NCBI GenBank assembly: GCA_016844945.1 | Contig: JAERTJ010000085.1 | Span: 1-64,000 of the forward strand | Direction: 5' to 3' | DNA from: Fidelibacterota bacterium | GTDB taxonomy: Bacteria > Fidelibacterota > UBA8477 > JABMPR01 | DNA: 64,000 nucleotides | Part shown: positions 1 through 7,478 of the stretch, one piece after another | How the letters are laid out: the number at the start of each line of letters is the position of its first letter | Numbering within the stretch: the first letter of the stretch is position 1 | Position numbers and translations under genes: made by a program | The notes under the pieces: model-generated | The model's input: only the letters and a program-made list of their open reading frames with translations | What the model was told of the DNA's origin: nothing | The model's database searches: none

Positions 1-795
1 CTGAATTTCAATATAAATTTTGTCTTTCACATGAAACATGGATCTGCTGTTTGGACAATTGATGTTCAAGGCACCGGGGAGAATGTTCAACTTCGTACCA
101 ATCCCGATTAAATTTTTCTTATCCTTAAAGCTGATGTGATCGCCATCCGTCCCCAAAATCTCACTTTGAGGGATAAATGGTAAGAGCTCAATCAACTCCG
201 AGGCTTGAAGCGGTTTCTTCCCATGCGAAAGGGCCAAGGAGGTCTTCACTTCAACTCGTATATTTTCAACCGTTTCATCTATTTCAATGGGTAAGTTGCT
301 GATTCGGATTCCCTGATTTTTTTCAAGGTACCAAATATCTTTCGCTTCATTACCCTGCCTTAGTCGAATAGTTTTGCCCTCATTGTCAACACTGTACGAA
401 TTAATGGAACTCACTTTGGATTCATAAATGTAGGGCTCTTTTCTCACAAGATCGAGAAGGGATGGAAAACCAAAATACTTCAGGTGTTTCGTCCATCTAA
501 TCCAATCCTTCTTCAACCATTCACGACTCTCGACTCTCCTTTTATAGTTTTCTGTAACAATGGAGGAGGGTGTGGCTTCAGAACGCCAATTTATACCTGA
601 GGCATTCCTGATTTCGATTGTAATTTCTTTAATGGCAATTTCATCATCAGTGTTATTTCTAAGTAATATGGGGGTGAACGTTTTCGTCACACCCGGAGCA
701 ACATCCATATTCTTATCCATCTCAAGGGTTTGAGCCATTGATGAGGTGATTCCCATCAATACTAAAAGTGTGCTGTATAGAATTCTATTCAACAT
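1..795 (-). CDS. Secreted protein of unknown function, 3' part missing
   Basis: An open frame runs from an ATG at 795 to the window edge, 265 codons without a stop. The product starts with a signal peptide (MLNRILYSTLLVLMGITSSM, then AQ as the likely cleavage site), so it is exported. The rest is a mixed polar sequence with no motif I recognise; the early part (residues about 25-60) looks like a beta-rich domain. The start overlaps the end of the upstream ABC ATPase gene by 11 bases, so it is probably translated with it. The link to the peptide transporter is positional only. Confidence 0.75.
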   Translation of the reverse strand, partial: MLNRILYSTLLVLMGITSSMAQTLEMDKNMDVAPGVTKTFTPILLRNNTDDEIAIKEITIEIRNASGINWRSEATPSSIVTENYKRRVESREWLKKDWIRWTKHLKYFGFPSLLDLVRKEPYIYESKVSSINSYSVDNEGKTIRLRQGNEAKDIWYLEKNQGIRISNLPIEIDETVENIRVEVKTSLALSHGKKPLQASELIELLPFIPQSEILGTDGDHISFKDKKNLIGIGTKLNILPGALNINCPNSRSMFHVKDKIYIEIQ

Positions 796-1804
796 AATGG
801 CAGGCAATGAGGTTATCCGTTGTAGTTTTGGCTTCCAATGCTGGAAATTCAGATCGGCATTTTGATAATTTTTCCGATGATAGACCGAGTCGTTGACATA
901 AATCGACACACCTGCAACCCACACTATCTTGTACATCGGGCTGAGCATCTGACACGCTATCGATTTCATCCAGGTCTGTAGAAATTTCGTTTTCCCTGGC
1001 TTCAAAGTATTCAACTGAAGAAATAAGTCGTTTTGAGTAGGGGTGTACTAGCTCATAACAATCACTCGAGGGTGGTTTGGGTTCTCCCCGCCTGGCAATT
1101 TCCACCACCATTCCTGAATACATCACAATTATCTTATCAACATATTTTTTTATGATACGCATATCATGACTGATAGTCATGAGAGTGTCAATTCTCTTGA
1201 CAAGGAGTTGCATAATCTGGTCTTTAATGGAGGCATCCAGACTTGCTACTGGTTCATCGGCTATCAGGAACGCAGGTTCGAGTGCCATAACTCGTGCGAT
1301 GCCTACCCTACGACACTCCCCACCAGATAGTTGTGATGGTAATTTGTTGAGGTTCTGTGGTTGAATTCGAAAGGTTTCAAGCAAACCATTCACTCTGGTA
1401 AGTATTTCAGGAGTCTTCAGATTGGGATGTTTTAATTTCACTGCTTCACGTAAGATATCTACCACTCGCATTTGCTGATTGAGACTTAAGAAAGGGTCTT
1501 GATAGATAATTTGGAGTTCAGGCCTTAACTTTCTGAATTCAACCTCTGTTGATGGGAATATGTCCTTTCCGCGGAAGATGATTTCACCCGTATCTCGATC
1601 GTGAATGGGCACGAGCTTTAATAGTGATTTTGCCAGTGTTGTTTTCCCACACCCACTCTCACCCACAATCCCAATTTTCTCGCCTTCAGAAATGCTTATG
1701 GAAACATCCTTGAGAATGTGAGAATCACGTTTTTCTTTCCTCTGGTAGAAAAACTTATTAATCGTTTTTGCCTCAATCAGATACAAGATCACTCCAAGGT
1801 TCAA
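785..1804 (-). CDS. Oligopeptide-type ABC transporter ATP-binding protein (DppF/OppF-like)
   Basis: This is the second ATPase of a peptide-type ABC importer. It powers uptake from the cytoplasmic face of the inner membrane. Visible motifs are Walker A (GESGCGKTT, residues about 48-56), Q-loop (YQDP, about 101-104), signature (LSGGE, about 159-163), Walker B (AFLIADE, about 178-184) and H-loop His about 213. The C-terminus carries the Cys-rich tail usual in the OppD/OppF family. At 339 aa it has normal length. The first ATG makes a 32-base overlap with the upstream ATPase gene; a slightly later start cannot be excluded. It pairs with the ATPase encoded just upstream. Confidence 0.9.
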   Translation of the reverse strand: MNLGVILYLIEAKTINKFFYQRKEKRDSHILKDVSISISEGEKIGIVGESGCGKTTLAKSLLKLVPIHDRDTGEIIFRGKDIFPSTEVEFRKLRPELQIIYQDPFLSLNQQMRVVDILREAVKLKHPNLKTPEILTRVNGLLETFRIQPQNLNKLPSQLSGGECRRVGIARVMALEPAFLIADEPVASLDASIKDQIMQLLVKRIDTLMTISHDMRIIKKYVDKIIVMYSGMVVEIARRGEPKPPSSDCYELVHPYSKRLISSVEYFEARENEISTDLDEIDSVSDAQPDVQDSVGCRCVDLCQRLGLSSEKLSKCRSEFPALEAKTTTDNLIACHYVE

Positions 1805-2870
1805 TTTTGAATTTGTGACATCTCACCCAGTGCCCGCGTTCCCCGTTAGGGAAATATTTATCAGGTCTTTCATTCTCACAGAAATGCCCGATTTCCTCAT
1901 GTCGTTCTTCATAAACTTTGCATTTCCTGTCTCGGAATGGACAGCCAGCTGGCGGATCGATGGAACTGGGCACATCCCCTTCTATTGCCTCTTTGGACCG
2001 GCCGTAGAATACATCGAGCAGAGCATTGGTGTAGGGATGGTTATCTTCCTGATCTTCATCATAAAATAAGTGTGCCGGACCAAACTCAACAATGTCACCG
2101 GCATACATGACCATGAGAACATTTACAATTTTGATGACAAAGGCAATGTCATGTGAGATCATTATTATGGCACGGTTTTCATCTTCTGCATCTGCAATAA
2201 GGGTACTGAGCATATCAGAGATCTTAACCTGAGTGGTCACATCCAGACCCGTGGTCATCTCATCAGCAATGAGTAACCTTGGATTTCTGGCTAATGCCAA
2301 TGAGATCATAAGCCGTTGATTCATACCCCCACTCAAGTTATGCGGATAAAGTGTCCAGATCTTTTTGGGGGACAGACCAACGGTTTCCAGAAATGGTGTT
2401 GATTTGTGGTATAACTCATGATTGCGTTTGTCATTAAAAATGGTCTGGAAATGTTTTTCAACTGTCCAATAGGGATGCAAATATCGCTTCGGTTCCTGAA
2501 AGATCATCGTTATCTCATCCTGACGAATCTTCTTGAACTTCTTGGTCAGATCAAAATCTGAAAAGACACGTTCGGATAGGCTTAAGGGTTTCCCATTGGC
2601 TTTCTGTTCGATGAGAACGTGAGGATTTTCATCCTCATCGTAATAGGTAATTTTACCACTGACGATTCCCGGTGCATTGCTGATCCATCCCAGTAAACTT
2701 GAGGTAGTAACCGTTTTTCCACTACCAGATTCCCCGACCACTCCGATAATTTCACCCGTTCGTATATAAAAACTTACATCTCTGACTGCTTGAATGGTGC
2801 CTTCATTTGAGTCAAAATTGACAACAAGATTTTGTACCTCAATCAGCTTTTTTTGAATTGTATCAGTCAT
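1773..2870 (-). CDS. Oligopeptide-type ABC transporter ATP-binding protein (DppD/OppD-like)
   Basis: This is the first ATPase of the peptide importer. Walker A (GESGSGKT, residues about 46-53), signature LSGGMNQR, Walker B LLIADE and an H-loop ISHD are present, so the nucleotide site looks intact. The Walker B neighbourhood reads ADEMTTGLD where the family usually has ADEPTTALD, a minor departure. The C-terminal part (about 310-345) has spaced cysteines (CPFRDRKC ... FCENERP) typical of the oligopeptide ATPase extension. It overlaps the preceding permease gene by 8 bases and the following ATPase by 32, which shows a tightly packed operon. Which peptides are carried cannot be told from the ATPase. 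Confidence 0.9.
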   Translation of the reverse strand: MTDTIQKKLIEVQNLVVNFDSNEGTIQAVRDVSFYIRTGEIIGVVGESGSGKTVTTSSLLGWISNAPGIVSGKITYYDEDENPHVLIEQKANGKPLSLSERVFSDFDLTKKFKKIRQDEITMIFQEPKRYLHPYWTVEKHFQTIFNDKRNHELYHKSTPFLETVGLSPKKIWTLYPHNLSGGMNQRLMISLALARNPRLLIADEMTTGLDVTTQVKISDMLSTLIADAEDENRAIIMISHDIAFVIKIVNVLMVMYAGDIVEFGPAHLFYDEDQEDNHPYTNALLDVFYGRSKEAIEGDVPSSIDPPAGCPFRDRKCKVYEERHEEIGHFCENERPDKYFPNGERGHWVRCHKFKIEPWSDLVSD

Positions 2871-3708
2871 GTCTTAGCATTCTGTTTGTGGATAGTGTAA
2901 GTATGAGAATCAGATAGATAGTCATGAGGCTGGGGACGGCAACATGCCACTGGTCAGGCCCTATGAACGCATTAATGTGCTCGAAATATTTTGTAAACAT
3001 ATTCCCAAGAGAGAGTACATCACCTGATGCTCCTAGTTTTAAATAAGCCAACGTAATTTCGATAAAAACAAGTTGAGCAACAAAGTGTAAGGTAGTGGCT
3101 AATATTGTCTTTCTACAATTATAGTATAGGATATGCTTAAATAGAATTTTCAGGGGCGAGAGTCCCAGGGCCTTAGATGATTCGATGAAATCCTTTTTTC
3201 GAGTCGCTTCAATCTTGCCCCTAAGTTCGATGGCTAATTTACTGGATGAAACAATGGCGTAGGCGGTAAACAGTATAAACAACTTGCTGAAGGTATCCTG
3301 CCCTGCGAAAAAGCCCTCAACAATAATGAGGAGGAGTAATAGAAGTAGTACCAGAGGGATACTATTCAAAAGGTTGAAAAACATATCAAACATTTTGTTT
3401 CCAATCCCCTTCATATAGCTTAAACCAATCCCCAGGAGTGTTCCGATCAGAAAGAAGCTGAAAATCGGCAGTGCAAAGAGTTTTAGGTCCGTCTTAATTG
3501 CAAGTAATAAGAATTGATAGACATCATAGCCATATGGATCTGTGCCCAATGGATGCTGCCAGCTTGGCTGAGCCCAAAGCACTATGTTATCAGCTTCATC
3601 AAGGACACTGGATAAATCCTCTGGTGCAAATAGAGAAAGTAGAAGGAGCAGCCCAGGCGGGAGGAACACGAGGGTACGATATACCACCATTTTAAAATTA
3701 AAACCCAT
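2863..3708 (-). CDS. Peptide-type ABC transporter permease (OppC/DppC-like)
   Basis: Inner-membrane permease with about six hydrophobic segments. The N-terminal HPLGTDPYGYDV stretch (about 52-63) is the usual OppC/DppC signature (HPLGTDxxGxDV), and the cytoplasmic coupling loop is recognisable as ESSKALGLSPLKILFKHIL (about 176-194). At 281 aa it has normal length for the family. It lies 2 bases after the OppB-like gene and overlaps the ATPase gene downstream. It should form the heterodimeric channel with the OppB-like protein. Confidence 0.88.
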   Translation of the reverse strand: MGFNFKMVVYRTLVFLPPGLLLLLSLFAPEDLSSVLDEADNIVLWAQPSWQHPLGTDPYGYDVYQFLLLAIKTDLKLFALPIFSFFLIGTLLGIGLSYMKGIGNKMFDMFFNLLNSIPLVLLLLLLLIIVEGFFAGQDTFSKLFILFTAYAIVSSSKLAIELRGKIEATRKKDFIESSKALGLSPLKILFKHILYYNCRKTILATTLHFVAQLVFIEITLAYLKLGASGDVLSLGNMFTKYFEHINAFIGPDQWHVAVPSLMTIYLILILTLSTNRMLRHD

Positions 3709-3710
3709 GT

Positions 3711-4553
3711 CTACCTCGGATCAATCACGGCAGGGAGTTTGCCTAAATTATATAGAAATGTAGTGATAAACACAAACACTCCAGTGGCTGACATCACCAG
3801 AAAATAGTCATGCTGTGCAATACCTTTGATCAGATCCGAAGCAAGCCCGGAATTATTGGGGCTATAAAACTCAATGATAAAAGTGGCGCTCAATAGCAGG
3901 GGTACCTTTGAGGTTATTAAGCGCGAAAAGGAAATGATCATATCTGGCAATGCATAGGCGATCCGTGAGTACCCCCAGGCAACTGCCCGCTGTACATATT
4001 TTTCATTCATGATACGATCAAGCTCACTATTAATATCTGAATAGAATTCTTTAAAGGTACTATTGCTAATAGCTATGATGATGATAAAACTCCAGAACGG
4101 TAATTCACCGCCCGTATAAAACAGGGTAATAGCCGCCAGAAAAATGAGTGCATGAATTGTGGAAAGACTGGCTAGAATTGAACCAATGATATTCTTTTCT
4201 TTCCGACGTTTTATCCTGATAAACGCGATACTAAAAACGCTGAGTATGAGAAACATCAAGGTCGCAGATACAAGCTTCAGCGTGGAAAGCATGTGTTTAA
4301 CAAAGGTACCGCGTCCCGTCAAATAAGCTTGAATGTTGAATTCAAAACTCTGGAGTTGAACGTATCTGATTAAGTAGTCCGACATAGCCGCGAACACACC
4401 CTCTTGTTCCTCAATATAGGCTCCCATGACATCTTCATCCCCCTCATTGACATGAAAATTAGAGAATATGAGAAACAGGAGTGCAACAATTGATAGCGTA
4501 ACCAGAATACTTTTCAGGAAAACCTGAAGGCCACGTATACCAAGCCACAGCAT
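3711..4553 (-). CDS. Peptide-type ABC transporter permease (OppB/DppB-like)
   Basis: Inner-membrane protein with an N-terminal transmembrane helix, a periplasmic segment of about 60 residues and four to five further helices. A coupling-loop-like segment (YVQRAVAWGYSRIAYALPDM, about 185-204) is visible. At 280 aa it is a little short for OppB, which is usually about 310 aa, and its sequence is divergent. The assignment rests on topology plus its position between the binding protein and the OppC-like gene. It starts 4 bases after the binding-protein stop codon. Confidence 0.8.
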   Translation of the reverse strand: MLWLGIRGLQVFLKSILVTLSIVALLFLIFSNFHVNEGDEDVMGAYIEEQEGVFAAMSDYLIRYVQLQSFEFNIQAYLTGRGTFVKHMLSTLKLVSATLMFLILSVFSIAFIRIKRRKEKNIIGSILASLSTIHALIFLAAITLFYTGGELPFWSFIIIIAISNSTFKEFYSDINSELDRIMNEKYVQRAVAWGYSRIAYALPDMIISFSRLITSKVPLLLSATFIIEFYSPNNSGLASDLIKGIAQHDYFLVMSATGVFVFITTFLYNLGKLPAVIDPR

Positions 4554-4557
4554 AGTG

Positions 4558-6123
4558 CTACTGTATCGCTTTCCAGGTCGTTACAGAGTTGAAGATTGTC
4601 GAAGGGTCAATATCAATATTGTCCAGGCGACGCACATTATATCCCGCTGTGTAGTTGTGAGCCCAGAGAAAGATGAAGGGTGCTTTCTCATGAATCCGCT
4701 GGTGTACTTTTTTTCCTAGATCAATACGCACATTATCATTTGTAGCTCGGAGGAGTTGTTCCATAAGTTCATCTGTCATGGCGTCTTCATATTGAGCCAT
4801 ATTGGAACCACCCTTGCTATGAAAAATATCATATACACCTAGATCCTGAGGGTATTTGACATTGATAAAAGCCAGGTCATAATCATTTCGTTTATAACTA
4901 ATTTTGTTGATAAATATTTTCTCATTGGAGAGATCATTGTGCTCAATATCGAATCCAAGTTGTTTCATTGTCTTACTGAATTGTCCCAAAACGACATCAA
5001 CATTAGTGGTCATTGTTGCTTTATTTTTCATAAACCTGAGTTTAACTGGCTCACCTTCAAAGTTTATCTTACCATCTGTATCCCAGGTGCAGCCAAGTGT
5101 TTCGAATATTTCTCTCGCTCCTTCCTCATCAAACTCATACGGTAGAACATCAATGTCATAGAATGATGACCCATTGGTAAATGGACCTGTGATCAGGCTG
5201 GCCTTTCGTTGAAATCTATTTTTAATTGCACTTTCCCGATCGAAGAGCATGGTCAAAGCAATTCGGGCTTCTGGATGAGATAATAACTTGTGGGTGTTAT
5301 TAAGGACGATTCCAGACCACATATTTGCAGCATAATCTCTGGCTCCAAAATTCTCTGGTTCTGATAAAACTGCATTCAAGTTTGCATTGGGGATATCCAA
5401 AATAAAGTTTGTGGTTCTTCGCGAGAAATAAATGAAAATCTGATCTATAGCATTAAATTGCATAATCCGGATATTCCTGACATGATCACTCGTTTGCCTT
5501 TCATGGGGCCAGAAATGTGCTTCAAGATCTAGATTGTTTCCTGAGATATCCTTAATTTTATACCTACCGATCGTCACCGGTGAAGCTGCATAGTCATCAT
5601 GCTCAGAATAATCGTATCCCCCGATTACATGCTGGGGAAGAAGAGGGAATATGAGATAATTATGAAAATCCATTTCGGGATTTGGCTGCTTCAATCTGAC
5701 GATAATCGTGTTTGGATGACCGGGTTTTGCTTTAATGGATTGTATATCATGAAGAAATGGTAGGTAATCCCCCATTTTTGCACTCAATAATCGCCAGGAG
5801 TAGGTGATATCATCTGTCGTTACAGCTTTTCCATCAGACCATTTCAGATCATCTCTCAATTCAATTTCAAGCACTTGACCTTGCTCTGAGTAGAGTGGGA
5901 ATGCTGCAGCTAAGACGTATTGTGGCTGCCCATGCTTGTCCACACCATAAAGACCAGAATGCATCAAATTATTGATACGCTCCTCTCCAAAGGTCTCACC
6001 CCCATATATTGGATCAAAAACCTCAGGCACATGTTGCTCAGCATAGGTTAAATCCTGAGCACTTACACTTAAACCGACAAGTTGAGTGATCACCAGAACG
6101 GTGGTCATAATAAGTCGTTTCAT
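4558..6123 (-). CDS. Periplasmic peptide-type solute-binding protein (SBP family 5, OppA/DppA-like)
   Basis: The exported substrate receptor of the importer. A classical signal peptide (about residues 1-22, ending VSA-Q) precedes a family-5 binding fold: the early LTYAEQHVPEVFDPIYG stretch, a mid-N-terminal LRDDLKWSDGKAVTTDDITYSWRLL block and the usual total length (521 aa). There is no lipobox, so it is predicted to be soluble in the periplasm, unlike many Gram-positive homologues. It is followed at once by the two permeases and the two ATPases. The ligand is unknown; the family binds di- and oligopeptides, nickel, or other small molecules. Confidence 0.9.
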   Translation of the reverse strand: MKRLIMTTVLVITQLVGLSVSAQDLTYAEQHVPEVFDPIYGGETFGEERINNLMHSGLYGVDKHGQPQYVLAAAFPLYSEQGQVLEIELRDDLKWSDGKAVTTDDITYSWRLLSAKMGDYLPFLHDIQSIKAKPGHPNTIIVRLKQPNPEMDFHNYLIFPLLPQHVIGGYDYSEHDDYAASPVTIGRYKIKDISGNNLDLEAHFWPHERQTSDHVRNIRIMQFNAIDQIFIYFSRRTTNFILDIPNANLNAVLSEPENFGARDYAANMWSGIVLNNTHKLLSHPEARIALTMLFDRESAIKNRFQRKASLITGPFTNGSSFYDIDVLPYEFDEEGAREIFETLGCTWDTDGKINFEGEPVKLRFMKNKATMTTNVDVVLGQFSKTMKQLGFDIEHNDLSNEKIFINKISYKRNDYDLAFINVKYPQDLGVYDIFHSKGGSNMAQYEDAMTDELMEQLLRATNDNVRIDLGKKVHQRIHEKAPFIFLWAHNYTAGYNVRRLDNIDIDPSTIFNSVTTWKAIQ

Positions 6124-6124
6124 T

Positions 6125-7477
6125 TTATCCTACTCCTGTTTTGCCTGTATTATCCGGTGCGGATTTTTCAGAGATATATTCGTAGCTATTAATTAATGGT
6201 CGCAAATACGGGTGATATTGGATTTGAGTTTTCAAGTCTTTGTTGCCCAGCCTGGTTTCCCGAGGATGAGATACTCTATATGGCAGCAGATCAAGGAAAA
6301 AATCCGGGGCTACCACACCTGGGGAGTACCCCTTATTCAGTCTGAATTGCTCGAGCAGGGTTCTGTCATTCATCCAGAGAAAATGCCAGAGCTCCACATA
6401 GACATAATCACGATATTCTGTGCTTAGTGAAGCATCAAACAAACTTGGTAATACGAGATCATATACAGAGGATACGGAGAAATTTGCAGCAGCAGCATTT
6501 CCAGATTCTCTTATCGCTCTGAGGAGCAATAGTGGCTGCAGGTTTTCCTCTGAACCAAATTTTTTCTTGTTTTTGTGTGTCAGGCTCTTTGCGATTTGAT
6601 AAAATGTTGCAAATGGCCGCTTATGGCTGAGTTTTTTGCTCTCAAGTTTCTGATTTACTCCCTCAGCCCAATCTGTATCGCCTGACGAATAGATTTTAAC
6701 AATACTGGAGAGTAGCTCGTAAAACATGACCTCCATGCTCTCTGAATCAGCAAACCTGGTATTTGAAATTGAGGATGCTTCAGTCAATAATCTTGCTTTG
6801 AGAAAAGGATAGATGCTCAAATCTGGTGTTTCCCAGGTACATGGTTCACCTCTGCCACAATCATACTCATTAGATTCAAAAATATTATAGTCCATAATGA
6901 GAAGATCTTGTGTAGAAAGGTCTTTCCCGGTAAGGCAAGCTGGAACTTGTGGTGACATCTCCCCAGTTGCTGTCAGGAAGAGTCTATTGAACTCAATTTT
7001 ACTCTCCATAGCCTTTAGATATAATTGAGCTGTTTGGCTGAGATGTGTTGACTTATCACCTGATTCGTCAATAAATGTCTCTAGAGCAGTTCGAGCACTT
7101 TTCAAATCCTTATTGATAAAGGCCGATTGCCCTTCGATGAAGCGTTTGTTCGGGAGATCACTCCCAATAAACTCTGATTCACTCTCAGTCGCTCTCAAAC
7201 TCAAGTCAGCAGCTACCTCGGCACATTTGTCATACACTTCGATCTGGCGGATAATTGCTTGAAGAAGATAGAGATGGCGATCGATGTCCTGCGCATGAAT
7301 GTCCTTTGCCAACAGCGTGTGGATCAATTTTGCATGCCTGAATTCTTTGGCATCGAATTTTTCTCCTGCAGAAATGGGTTTATAGGCATCTGCTACTTTT
7401 ACATCATTGCCACAGCTGATTAACCCAAGGATCAATAGAACCGGGAAAATCCATTTAACAAAAGGTTGTCTGAGCAT
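6125..7477 (-). CDS. Lipoprotein of unknown function
   Basis: A 450-aa protein with a lipoprotein signal (hydrophobic run then LISC at about residue 22), so it is probably anchored in the outer or inner membrane facing the periplasm. The frame extends 18 codons further upstream, but the ATG at 7477 is preferred. It directly precedes the signal peptide, has a GGGGTG-like ribosome site upstream and lies one base after the preceding stop. The rest is mostly alpha-helical, compatible with a repeat solenoid, with several Cys in the middle (about 180-230). No family is recognised. It sits between the zinc-ribbon membrane protein and the peptide-binding protein with almost no gaps. Confidence 0.8.
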   Translation of the reverse strand: MLRQPFVKWIFPVLLILGLISCGNDVKVADAYKPISAGEKFDAKEFRHAKLIHTLLAKDIHAQDIDRHLYLLQAIIRQIEVYDKCAEVAADLSLRATESESEFIGSDLPNKRFIEGQSAFINKDLKSARTALETFIDESGDKSTHLSQTAQLYLKAMESKIEFNRLFLTATGEMSPQVPACLTGKDLSTQDLLIMDYNIFESNEYDCGRGEPCTWETPDLSIYPFLKARLLTEASSISNTRFADSESMEVMFYELLSSIVKIYSSGDTDWAEGVNQKLESKKLSHKRPFATFYQIAKSLTHKNKKKFGSEENLQPLLLLRAIRESGNAAAANFSVSSVYDLVLPSLFDASLSTEYRDYVYVELWHFLWMNDRTLLEQFRLNKGYSPGVVAPDFFLDLLPYRVSHPRETRLGNKDLKTQIQYHPYLRPLINSYEYISEKSAPDNTGKTGVG

Positions 7478-7478
7478 A